NCBI RefSeq assembly: GCF_937616625.2
Contig: NC_065576.1
Coordinates: forward strand, 27,574,628 to 27,638,627
Length of the DNA stretch: 64,000 bases
Source of the DNA: Mercurialis annua
Taxonomy: Eukaryota > Streptophyta > Magnoliopsida > Malpighiales > Euphorbiaceae
Reading direction: 5' to 3'
Part shown: piece after piece, positions 22,261 through 34,600 of the stretch
Numbering within the stretch: the stretch's first letter is position 1
How the letters are laid out: each line of letters starts with the position of its first letter
Position numbers and translations under genes: made by a program
The notes under the pieces: generated by a model
What the model saw: the letters and a program-made list of their open reading frames with translations, nothing else
Databases searched by the model: none
What the model was told of the DNA's origin: nothing

Positions 22261-22787
22261 TTGTTTCTAATGTTTTGTAAACATTTGGCTTAAATCGTTA
22301 AAAAGGTGAAACGTTTGGATTTGTTTCGTAACGTTTGTAAACGTTTGGCTTAAATTGCTAAAAAGGCGAAACGTTTGAATGTGTTTCGTAGCGTTTGTAA
22401 ACATTTGGCTTAAATTGCTAAAAAGGTGAATCATTTGGATTTGTTTCGTAACGTTTGTAAATGTTTGGATTAAATCGTCAAAAAGGTGAAACATTTGGAT
22501 TTGTTTTGTAACGTTTGTAAACGTTTGGCATAAATCGCTAAAAAGGTGAAACGTTGAGTTTTGCCTCGTAACGTTTGTAAACGTTTGGCTTAAATTGTTA
22601 AAAACGTGAAACGCTTGGATTTGTTTCGGAACGTTTGTAAACGTTTGGTTTAAATTGCTAAAAAAGTGAAACGCTTGGATTTGTTTTGTAATGTTTGTAA
22701 ACGTTTTACTTAAATTCCAAAAAAGGTGAAACGTTTGGATTTATTTCGTAACATTTGTAAACGTTTGGCTTGAACTGCTAAAAAGGT

Positions 22788-24762
22788 GAAACACTTAGTT
22801 TTGTTTCGTAACGTTTGTAAAGGTTTGGCTTCAATCGCTAAAAATGTGAAACGTTTGGATTTGTTTCATAACAATTTAAATGTTTGGTTTTGTTTCTAAT
22901 GTTTTGTAAACATTTGGATTAAATCGTCAAAAAGGTGAAACGTTTGGATTTGTTTCGTAACGTTTGTAAACGTTTGGCTTTAATTGCTAAAAAGGCGAAA
23001 CGTTTGAATTTGTTTCGTAGCGTTTGTAAACATTTGGCTTAAATCGCTAAAAACGTGAATCGTTTGGATTTGTTTTGTAACGTTTGTAAATGTTTGGCTT
23101 AAATCGTCAAAAAGGTGAAACATTTGGATTTGTTTTGTAACGTTTGTAAACGTTTGGCAAAAATCGCTAAAAATGTGAAACGTTTGGTTTTGTTTCGTAA
23201 CCTTTGTAAACGTTTGGCTTAAATTGTTAAAAAGGTGAAACAACTGGATTTTTTTCGTAACGTTTGTAAACGTTTGGCCTAAATTACTAAAAAGGTGAAA
23301 CATTTGGATTTGTTTCATAACCTTTATAAATGTTTGGCTTAAATCGATAAAAAGGTGAACTGTTTGGTTTTGTTTCGTACCGTTTGTAAACGTTTGGCTT
23401 AAATTGCTAAAAAGGGTGAAACGCTTGGATTTATTTCAATACATTTGTAAAGGTTTGGCTTAAATTGCTAAAAAGGTGAAACGCTTGGATTTGTTTCGTA
23501 ACCTTTGTAAACATTTGGCTTAAATTGCTAAAAATGTGGAACGCTTGGATTTGTTTCGCAACGTTTGTAAAGGTTTGGTTTTGTTTCGTAACGTTTGGAT
23601 TTGTTTCGTAACGTTTGTAAATGTTTGGCTTAAATCGCTAAAAAGGTGAAACGTTTGGATTTGTTTTGTAACGTTTGTAAACGTTTGGCTTAAATCGCTA
23701 AAAAGGTGAAACTGGATTTGTTTCATAACGTCTATAAACGTTTCACTTAAATTGCAAAAAAGGTGAAACGTTTGGATTTGTTTCGCAGCGTTTTAAACGT
23801 TTGATTTTGTTTCATAATGTTTGTAAACGTTTAGCTTAAATCGCAAAAAAGGTTAAACATCCTATTTTGTTTCGTAACGTTTGTAAACGTTTGGCTTAAA
23901 TCGCTAAAAAGGTGAAACATTTGGATTTGTTTCGTAACGTTAGTAAACGTTTGGCTTAAATCGCTAAAAAGATGAAACGTTTGCATTTGTTTCATAACGT
24001 TTCTAAACGTTTGACTTAAATTGCTAAAAAGGTGAAACACTTGGATTTGTTTCGTTATGTTTGTCAACGTTTCGCTTGAATTGCTAAAAAGATGAAACTC
24101 TTGGTTTTATTTCGTAACGTTTCTAAACTTTTGGATTTGTTTCGTAATGTTTGTAAACGTTTGGCTTCAATTGCTAAAAATGTGAAACGTTTGGATTTGT
24201 TTCGTAACGTTTGTAAACGTTTTGCTTAAATTGCTAAAAAGGAGAAACGTTTGGATTTGTTTCGTAACGTTTTAAACGTTACGCATAAATTGCTAAAAAG
24301 GGAAAACGTTTGGATTTATTTCGTAACGTTTGTAAACGTTTGGCTTAAATCGCTAAAAAGGTGAAACGTTTGGATTTGTTTCGTAACGTTTGTAAACGTT
24401 CGGCTTAAATTGCTAAAAATGGGAAACATTTGTAAACGTTTGGTTTAAATTGCTAAAAAGGTGAAACGCTTGGATTTGTTTCATAACGTTTGTAAACGTT
24501 TGGCTTAAATTGCTAAAAAGGTGAAACATTTGGATTTGTTTCCTAATCTTTGTAAATCTTTGGCTTAAATTCCTAAAAAGGTGAAACGCTTGGATATGTT
24601 TCGGAACGTTTGTAAACGTTTGGCTTAAATTGCTAATAAAGTGAAACGCTTGGATTTGTTTTGTAATGTTTGTAAACGTTTTACTTAAATTCCTAAAAAG
24701 GTGAAACGCTTGGATTTGTTTCGTAACATTTGTAAACGTTTGGCTTGAATTGCTAAAAAGGT
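22788..24762 (+). repeat. HOR B, short version, third copy
   Basis: Bounded by GAAACACTTAG at 22788 and 24763. Its middle (23340-24130) matches the 17.1-17.9 and 19.0-19.8 kb segments, with GAAACTGG at about 23706 and the GTCC-type monomer changed to ATCC at about 23859. Its ends match the following 2248-bp units. Confidence 0.82.
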
Positions 24763-27009
24763 GAAACACTTAGTTTTGTTTCGTAACATTTGTAAAGGTT
24801 TGGCTTCAATCGCTAAAAATGTGAAACGTTTGGATTTGTTTCATAACAATTTAAATGTTTTGTTTTGTTTCTAATGTTTTGTAAACATTTGGATTAAATC
24901 GTTAAAAAGGTGAAACGTTTGGATTTGTTTCGTAACGTTTGTAAACGTTTGGCATAAATTGCTAAAAAGGCGAAACGTTTGAATTTGTTTCGTAGCATTT
25001 CTAATCATTTGGCTTAAATCGCTAAAAAGGTGAATTGTTTGGATTTGTTTCGTAACGTTTGTAAATCTTTGGCTTAAATCGTCAAAAAGGTGAAACATTT
25101 GGATTTGTTTTGTAACGTTTGTACACGTTTGGAAAAAATCGCTAAAAAAGTGAAACGTTTGGTTTTGTTTCGTAACGTTTGTAAAAGTTTGGCTTAAATT
25201 GTTAAAAAGGTGAAACACCTGGATTTGTTTCGTAACCTTTGTAAACGTTTGGCTTAAATTGCTAATAGGCGAAACGTTTGGATTTTTTTCGTAATGTTTG
25301 TAAACATTTGGCTTAAATCGCTAAAAAGGTGAAACGCTTTGATTTCTTTTGTAAGGTTTTTAAACGTTTAGCTTAATTTGCTAAAAAGGTGAAACGCTTG
25401 GATTTGTTTCGTAACGTTCGTAAACGTTTTGCTAAAATTGATAAAAAGGTGAAACATTTGGATTCGTTTCCTAACCTTTGTAAACGTTTGGCTTAAATTG
25501 CTAAAAAGGTGAAATGCTTGGATTCGTTTCGTAATGTTTGTAAACGTTTGGCTTATATTTCTAAAAAGGTGAAACACTTGGATTTGTTTTGTAACGTTTG
25601 TAAACGCTTGACTTACATTACTAAAACGGTTGGATTTGTTTCGTAGCGTTTGTAAGCGTTCGACTTAAAGGGGAAACGTTTGGTTTTGTTTCATAACGTT
25701 TGTAAACGTCGGCTTAAATCGCTAAAACGGTAAAATGTTTGGATTTGTTTCGTAATGTTTGTAAACGTTTGGCTTAAATTGCAAAAAAGGTAAAACGCTT
25801 GGATTTGTTTTGTAACGTTTGTAAATGTTTGGCTTAAATTACTAAAAAGTTGAAATGCTTGGATTTGTTTCAGAGAGTTTGTAAACGTTTGGCATAAATT
25901 GCTAAAAAGTTGAAACTCTTGTATTTGTTGTAAATGTTTGGCTTCAATTTCTAAAAAGATGAAACGCTTGGTTTTATTTCGTAACGTTTGTAAAGGTGTG
26001 GCTTAAATCGCTAAAAAGACGAAACGTTTGGATTTGTTTCGTAACAATTGTAAACGTTTGGCTTTAATCGCTAAAAAGGTGAAACGTTTGGATTTTTTTT
26101 GGTAACGTTTGTAATTGTTTTTCTTATATCGCTAAAAAGGTGAAACATTTGGATTTATTTCGTAGCTTTTCGATTTGTTTCATAACGTTTGTAAACGTTT
26201 AGCTTAAATCGCAAAAAAGGTGAAACATTTGGATTTGTTTCGTAACGCTTGTGAACATTTGGCTTAAATCGCTAAAAAGGTGAAACACTTGGATTTGTTT
26301 CGTAACGTTTGTAAACATTTGGCTTAAATTGCTAAAAAGGTGAAACTCTTGGTTTTATTTCGTAACGTTTCTAAACTTTTGGATTTGTTTCGTAATGTTT
26401 GTAAACGTTGGCTTCAATTGCTAAAAATGTGAAACGTTTGGATTTGTTTCGTAACGTTTGTAAACGTTTTGCTTAAATTGCTAAAAAGGAGAAACGTTTG
26501 GATTTGTTTCGTAACGTTTTAAACGTTATGCATAAATTGCTAAAAAGGGAAAACGTTTGGATTTATTTCGTAACGTTTGTAAACGTTTGGCTTAAATCGC
26601 TAAAAAGGTGAAACGTTTGGATTTGCTTCGTAACGTTTGTAAACGTTCGGCTTAAATTGCTAAAAACGGGAAACATTTGTAAACGTTTGGTTTAAATTGC
26701 TAAAAAGGTGAAACGCTTGGATTTGTTTCATAACGTTTGTAAACGTTTGGCTTAAATTGCTAAAAAGGTGAAACATTTGGATTTGTTTCCTAATCTTTGT
26801 AAATGTTTGGCTTAAATTCCTAAAAAGGTGAAACACTTGGATTTGTTTCGGAACGTTTGTAAACGTTTGGCTTAAATTGCTAAAAAAGTGAAACGCTTGG
26901 ATTTGTTTTGTAATGTTTGTAAACGTTTTACTTAAATTCCTAAAAAGGTGAAACGCTTGGATTTGTTTCGTAACATTTGTAAACGTTTGGCTTGAATTGC
27001 TAAAAAGGT
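24763..27009 (+). repeat. HOR B, 2248-bp version, copy 1
   Basis: GAAACACTTAG at 24763 to the next at 27010 (2247 bp). Compared with the short version, the middle is replaced by the 20.3-21.3 kb type segment (TTAAAGGGG deletion near 25665, TTGTTGTAAATG near 25923). It joins back at GAAACTCTTGG near 26343. Confidence 0.88.
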
Positions 27010-29258
27010 GAAACACTTAGTTTTGTTTCGTAACGTTTGTAAAGGTTTGGCTTCAATCGCTAAAAATGTGAAACGTTTGGATTTGTTTCATAACAATTTA
27101 AATGTTTTGTTTTGTTTCTAATGTTTTGTAAACATTTGGATTAAATCGTTAAAAAGGTGAAACGTTTGGATTTGTTTCGTAACGTTTGTAAACGTTTGGC
27201 ATAAATTGCTAAAAAGGCGAAACGTTTGAATTTGTTTCGTAGCGTTTCTAAACATTTGGCTTAAATCGCTAAAAAGGTGAATTGTTTGGATTTGTTTCGT
27301 AACGTTTGTAAATGTTTGGCTTAAATCGTCAAAAAGGTGAAACATTTGGATTTGTTTTGTAACGTTTGTAAACGTTTGGCAAAAATCGCTAAAAATGTGA
27401 AACGTTTGGTTTTGTTTCGTAACGTTTGTAAACGTTTGGCTTAAATTGCTAAAAAGGTGAAACATTTGGATTTGTTTCATAACCTTTGTAAACGTTTGGC
27501 TTAAATTGCTAAAAAGGCGAAACGTTTGGATTTTTTTCGTAATGTTTGTAAACATTTGGCTTAAATCGCTAAAAAGGTGAAACGCTTTGATTTCTTTTGT
27601 AAGGTTTTTAAACGTTTAGCTTAAATTGCTAAAAAGGTGAAATGCTTGGATTTGTTTCGTAACGTTCGTAAACGTTTTGCTAAAATTGATAAAATGGTGA
27701 AACATTTGGATTCGTTTCCTATCCTTTGTAAACGTTTGACTTAAATTGCTAAAAAGGTGAAATGCTTGGATTCGTTTCGTAATGTTTGTAAACGTTTGGC
27801 TTATATTTCTAAAAAGGTGAAACACTTGGATTTGTTTTGTAACGTTTGTAAACGCTTGACTTACATTACTAAAACGGTTGGATTTGTTTCGTAACGTTTG
27901 TAAACGTTCGGCTTAAAGGGGAAACGTTTGGTTTTGTTTCATAACGTTTGTAAACGTCGGCTTAAATCGCTAAAACGGTAAAACGTTTGGATTTGTTTCG
28001 TAATGTTTGTAAACGTTTGGCTTAAATTGCAAAAAAGGTAAAACGCTTGGATTTGTTTTGTAACGTTTGTAAATTTTTGGCTTAAATTACTAAAAAGTTG
28101 AAATGCTTGGATTTGTTTCAGAGAGTTTGTTAACGTTTGGCATAAATTGCTAAAAAGTTGAAACTCTTGTATTTGTTGTAAATGTTTGGCTTCAATTTCT
28201 AAAAAGATGAAACGCTTGGTTTTATTTCATAACGTTTGTAAAGGTGTGGCTTAAATCGCTAAAAAGACGAAACGTTTGGATTTGTTTCGTATCAATTGTA
28301 AACGTTTGCCTTAAATCGCTAAAAAGGTGAAACGTTTGGATTTTTTTTGGTAACGTTTGTAATTGTTTTTCTTATATCGCTAAAAAGGTGAAACATTTGG
28401 ATTTATTTCGTAGCTTTTCGATTTGTTTCATAACGTTTGTAAACGTTGAGCTTAAATCGCAAAAAAGGTGAAACATTTGGATTTGTTTCGTAACGCTTGT
28501 GAACATTTGGCTTAAATCGCTAAAAAGGTGAAACACTTGGATTTGTTTCGTAACGTTTGTAAACATTTGGCTTAAATTGCTAAAAAGGTGAAACTCTTGG
28601 TTTTATTTCGTAACGTTTCTAAACTTTTGGATTTGTTTCGTAATGTTTGTAAACGTTTGGCTTCAATTGCTAAAAATGGGAAACGTTTGGATTTGTTTCG
28701 TAACGTTTGTAAACGTTTTGCTTAAATTGCTAAAAAGGAGAAACGTTTGGATTTGTTTCGTAACGTTTTAAACGTTACGCATAAATTGCTAAAAAGGGAA
28801 AACGTTTGGATTTATTTCGTAACGTTTGTAAACGTTTGACTTAAATCGCTAAAAAGGTGAAACGTTTGGATTTGTTTCGTAACGTTTGTAAACGTTCGGC
28901 TTAAATTGCTAAAAACGGGAAACGCTTGTAAACGTTTGGTTTAAATTGCTAAAAAGGTGAAACGCTTGGATTTGTTTCATAACGTTTGTAAACGTTTGGC
29001 TTAAATTGCTAAAAAGGTGAAACATTTGGATTTTTTTCCTAATCTTTGTAAATGTTTGGCTTAAATTCCTAAAAAGGTGAAACACTTGGATTTGTTTCGG
29101 AACGTTTGTAAACGTTTGGCTTAAATTGCTAAAAAAGTGAAACGCTTGGATTTGTTTTGTAATGTTTGTAAACGTTTTACTTAAATTCCTAAAAAGGTGA
29201 AACGCTTGGAGTTGTCTCGTAACATTTGTAAACGTTTGGCTTGAATTGCTAAAAAGGT
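27010..29258 (+). repeat. HOR B, 2248-bp version, copy 2
   Basis: Monomer-by-monomer match to the preceding unit at an offset of 2247-2249 bp, with scattered substitutions of about 2-3% by eye and one monomer-scale difference near 27420-27480. Confidence 0.88.
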
Positions 29259-31614
29259 GAAACACTTAGTTTTGTTTCGTAACGTTTGTAAAGGTTTGGC
29301 TTCAATCGCTAAAAATGTGAAACGTTTGGATTTGTTTCATAACAATTTAAATGTTTTGTTTTGTTTCTAATGTTTTGTAAACATTTGGATTAAATCGTTA
29401 AATAGGTGAAACGTTTGGATTTGTTTCGTAACGTTTGTAAACGTTTGGCATAAATTGCTAAAAAGGCGAAACGTTTGAATTTGTTTCGTAGCGTTTCTAA
29501 ACATTTGGCTTAAATCGCTAAAAAGGTGAATTGTTTGGATTTGTTTCGTAACGTTTGTAAATGTTTGGCTTAAATCGTCAAAAAGGTGAAACATTTGGAT
29601 TTGTTTTGTAACGTTTGTAAACGTTTGGCAAAAATCGCTAAAAATGTGAAACGTTTGGTTTTGTTCCGTAACGTTTGTAAACGTTTGGCTTAAATTGCTA
29701 AAAAGGTGAAACATTTGGATTTGTTTCATAACCTCTGTAAACGTTTGGCTTAAATTGTTAAAAAGGCGAAACGTTTGGATTTTTTTCGTAATGTTTGTAA
29801 ACATTTGGCTTAAATCGCTAAAAAGGTGAAACGCTTTGATTTCTTTTGTAAGGTTTTTAAACGTTTATATTAAATTGCTAAAAAGGTGAAACGCTTGGAT
29901 TTGTTTCGTAACGTTCGTAAACGTTTTGCTAAAATTGATAAAAAGGTGAAACATTTGGATTCGTTTCATAACCTTTGTAAACGTTTGGCTTAAATTGCTA
30001 AAAAGGTGAAATGCTTGGATTCGTTTCGTAATGTTTGTAAACGTTTGGCTTATATTTCTAAAAAGGTGAAACACTTGGATTTGTTTTGTAACGTTTGTAA
30101 ACGCTTGACTTACATTACTAAAACGGTTGGATTTGTTTCGTAACGTTTGTAAACGTTCGGCTTAAAGGGGAAACGTTTGGTTTTGTTTCATAACGTTTGT
30201 AAACGTCGGCTTAAATCGCTAAAACGGTAAAACGTTTGGATTTGTTTCGTAATGTTTGTAAACGTTTGGCTAAATTGCAAAAAAGGTAAAACTCTTGGAT
30301 TTGTTTTGTAACGTTTGTAAATGTTTGGCTTAAATTACTAAAAAGTTGAAATTCTTGGATTTGTTTCAGAGAGTTTGTAAACGTTTGGCATAAATTGCTA
30401 AAAAGTTGAAACTCTTGTATTTGTTGTAAATGTTTGGCTTCAATTTCTAAAAAGATGAAACGCTTGGTTTTATTTCGTAACGTTTGTAAAGGTGTGGCTT
30501 AAATCGCTAAAAAGACGAAACGTTGGGATTTGTTTCGTAACAATTGTAAACGTTTGGCTTAAATCGCTAAAAAGGTGAAACGTTTGGATTTTTTTTGGTA
30601 ACGTTTGTAATTGTTTTGCTTATATCGCTAAAAAGGTGAAACATTTGGATTTATTTCGTAGCTTTTCGATTTGTTTCATAACGTTTGTAAACGTTTAGCT
30701 TAAATCGCAAAAAAGGTGAAACATTTGGATTTGTTTCGTAGCGCTTGTGAACATTTGGCTTAAATCGCTAAAAAGGTGAAACACTTGGATTTGTTTCGTA
30801 ACGTTTGTAAACATTTGGCTTAAATTGCTAAAAAGGTAAAACGCTTGGATTTTTTTCGTAACGTTTGTAAACGTTTGGCTTAATGTGCTAAAAGGTGAAA
30901 CGCTTGAATTTGTTACGTAACGTTTGTAAATGTTTAGCTTAAATTGCTAAAAAGGTAAAACATTTGGATTTCTTTCCTAACCTTTGTAAACGTTTGTCTT
31001 AAATCCCTAAAAAGGGGAAACTTTTGGATTTGTTTCGTAACGTTTGTAAACGTTTGGCTTCAAGCGCTAAAAAGGTGAAACGTTTGGATTTGTTTCGTAA
31101 TGTTGGTAAATGTTTGGCTTCAATCGCTAAAAAGGCGAAATGTTTGGATTTGTTTCGATACGTTTGTAAACGTTTGGCATAAATCGCTAAAAAGAGGAAA
31201 TGTTTGGATTTGTTTCGTAACTTGTTAAACGTTTGGCTTAAATCGATAAAGTGGGGAAACATTTGGATTTGTTTCGTAACGTTTGTAAACGTGTGGCTTA
31301 AATTGCTAAAAAGATGAAACGTTTGGATTTTGTTTCGTAACCTTTGTAAACGTTTGGCTTAAATTTATAAAAAGGTGATAAGTTTGGATTTGTTTCGTAA
31401 CATTTGTAAACGTTTGGCTTAAATTCCTAAAATGGTGAAATGCTTGGATTTGTTTCGGAACGTTTGTAAACGTTTGGCTTAAATTGCTAAAAAGGTGAAA
31501 CGCTTGGATTTGTTTTATAACGTTTGTTAACGTTTGACTTAAATTCCTAAAAAGGTGAAACTCTTGGATTTGTTTCATAACGTTTGTAAACGTTTGGCTT
31601 GAATTGCTAAAAAG
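29259..31614 (+). repeat. HOR B, chimeric copy 3
   Basis: It follows the 2248-bp unit until about 30832, then switches to the order found at 21.36-22.2 kb (TTTCTTTCCTAACC near 30970, AACTTGTTAAACG near 31218). The chimeric structure implies recombination between HOR variants about 9.46 kb apart. Confidence 0.8.
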
Positions 31615-34600
31615 GTGAAACACTTAGTTTTGTTTCGTAACGTGTGTAAAGGTTTGGCTTAAATCGCTAAAAATGTGAAACGTTTGGATTTGTTTCGTAA
31701 CAATTTAAACGCTTGGTTTTGTTTCTAATGTTTTGTAAACATTTGGCTTAAATCGTTAAAAAGGTGAATCATTTGGATTTGTTTCGTAACGTTTGTAAAT
31801 GTTTGGATTAAATTGTCAAAAAGGTGAAACATTTGAATTTGTTTTGTAACGTTTGTAAACGTTTGGCATAAATCGCTAAAAAGGTGAAACGTTGCGTTTT
31901 GCTTCGTAACGTTTGTAAACGTTTGGCTTAAATTGTTAAAAAGGTGAAACGCTTGGATTTGTTTCGTAACGTTTGTAAACGTTTGGCCTAAATTACTAAA
32001 AAGGTGAAACATTTGGATTTGTTTCATAACGTTTATAAATGTTTGGCTTAAATCGCTAAAAAGGTGAACTGTTTGGATTTGTTTCGTACCGTTTGTGAAC
32101 GTTTGGCTTAAATTGCTAAAAAAGGTGAAACGCTTGCATTTGTTTCGTTACGTTTGTAAACGTTTGGCTTAAATTGCTAAAAAGGTGAAACGCTTGGATT
32201 TGTTTCGTAATGTTTGTAAACGTTTGGCTTAAATTGCTAAAAAGGTGGAACTCTAGTATTTGTTTCGCAACGTTTGTAAACGTTTGGTTTTGCTTCGTAA
32301 CATTTGGATTTGTTTCGTAACGTTTGTAAACGTTTGGCTTAAATCGCTAAAAAGGTGAAACGTTTGGATTTGTTTTGTAACGTTTGTAAACGTTTTGCTT
32401 AAATCGATAAAAAGGTGAAACTTTTGGATTTGTTTCCCAACGTCTATAAACGTTTCGCTTAAATTGCAAAAGAGGTGAAACGCTTGGATTTGTTTCGTAA
32501 CGTTTTAAACGTTTGATTTTGTTTCGTAATGTTTGTAAACGTTTGGCTTAAATCGCAAAAAAGGTGAAACGTCCTGTTTTATTTCGTAACGTTCGTAAAC
32601 GTTTGGCTTAAATCGCTAAAAAGGTGAAACATTTGGATTTGTTTTGTAACGTTAGTAAACGTTTGGCTTAAATCGCTAAAAAGGTGAAACGTTTGAATTT
32701 TTTTAATAACGTTTCTAAACGTTTGGCTTAAATTTCTAAAAAGGTGAAACACTTGGATTTGTTTCGTTACGTTTGTAAACATTTGGCTTAAATTACTAAA
32801 AAGGTGAAACTCTTGGTTTTATTTCGTAACGTTTCTAAACTTTTGGATTTGTTTCGTAATGTTTGTAAACGTTTGGCTTCAATTGCTAAAAATGTGAAAC
32901 GTTTGGATTTGTTTCGTAACGTTTGTAAACGTTTTGCTTAAATTGCTAAAAAGGAGAAACGTTTGGATATGTTTCGTAACATTTTAAACGTTACGCTTAA
33001 ATTGCTAAAATGGGAAAACGTTTGGATTTGTTTCGTAACGTTTGTAAACTTTTCGCTTAAATTGCTAAAAAGGTGAAACGCTTGGTTTTGTTTCGTAACG
33101 ATTATAAACGTTCGGCCTAAATTGCTAAAAACGGGAAACGTTTGTAAACGTTTGGCTTAAATTGCTAAAAAGGAGAAACGCTTGGATTTGTTTCGTAACG
33201 TTTGTAAACGTTTGGCTTAAATTGCTAAAAAGGTGAACGCTTGGATTTGTTTCGTAACGTTTCTAAACGTTTGGCTTCAATTGCTATAAAGGTGAACGCT
33301 TGGATTTGTTCCGTAACGTTTCTAAACGTTTGGCTTAAATTGCTAAAAAGGTGAAACATTTGGATTTGTTTCTTAACCTTTGTAAACGTTTGGCTTAAAT
33401 TGCTAAAAAGGCGAAATGTTCGAATTTTTTTCGTAATGTTTGTAAACGTTTGGCTGAAATCGCTAAAAAGGTGAAACACTTTGATTTGTTTTGTAACGTT
33501 TCTAAACGTTTGGCTTAAATTACTAAAAAGGTGAAACGCTTGGATTTGTTTCGTAACGTTTGTAAACGTTTTGCTTAAATTGATAAAAAGGTGAAACATT
33601 TGGATTCATTTCCTAACCTTTGTAAACGTTTGGCTCAAATCGCTAAAAAGATGAAACGCTTGGATTTGTTTCATAACTTTGTAAACGTTTGGCTTAAATT
33701 GCTAAAAAGGTGAAACACTTAGTTTTATTTCGTAACGTTTGTAAAGGTTTGGCTTAAATCACTAAAAATGTGAAACGTTTGGATTTGTTTCGTGACAATC
33801 TAAACGTTTGGTTTTGTTTCGTTACTTTTGTAAACTTTTGGCTAAATTCGCTAAAAAGGTGAAATGTTTGGATTTGTTTAGTAACGTTTGCAAACGTTTG
33901 TCTTAAATCGCTAAAAAGGTGAATCGTTTGGATTTGTTTTGTAACGTATGTAAGCGTTTGGCTTAAATCGTTAAAAAGGTGAAACGGTTGGTTTTGTTTC
34001 ATAATGTTTGTAAACGTTTGACTTAAATTGTTAAAAAGATGAAATGCTTGGATTTGTTTCGTAACGTTTGTAAACGTTTGGCTTAAATTATTAAAAAGGT
34101 GAAACACTTGGATTTGTTTCGTAACGTTTGTAAACATTTAACTTAAATTACTAAAAAGGTGAAACATTTGGATTTGTTTCATACCCTTTGTAAACGTTTG
34201 GCTTAAATCGCTAAAAAGGTGAAACGTTTGGATTTGTTTCGTACCGTTAGTAAACATTTGCCTTAAATTGCTAAAAAGGTGAAACACTTGGATTTGTTTC
34301 GTTAAGTTTCTAAATGTTTGGCTTGAATTGCCAAAAAGCTGAAACGCTTGGATTTGTTTCGTAATGTTTGTAAACGTTTGCCTTAAATTGCCAAAAAGGT
34401 GGAACGCTTGGATTTGTTTCGTAATGTTTGTAAATGTTTGGTTTTGTTTTGTAACTTTTGGATTTCTTTCGTAACGTTTGTAAACGTTTGGCTTAAATCG
34501 CAAAAAAGGTGAAATGTATAGATTTGTTTCGTATCGTCTGTAAACGTTTTGCTTAAATCGCTAAAAAGGCGAAAAGTTTGGATTTGTTTCGTAACGTTTG

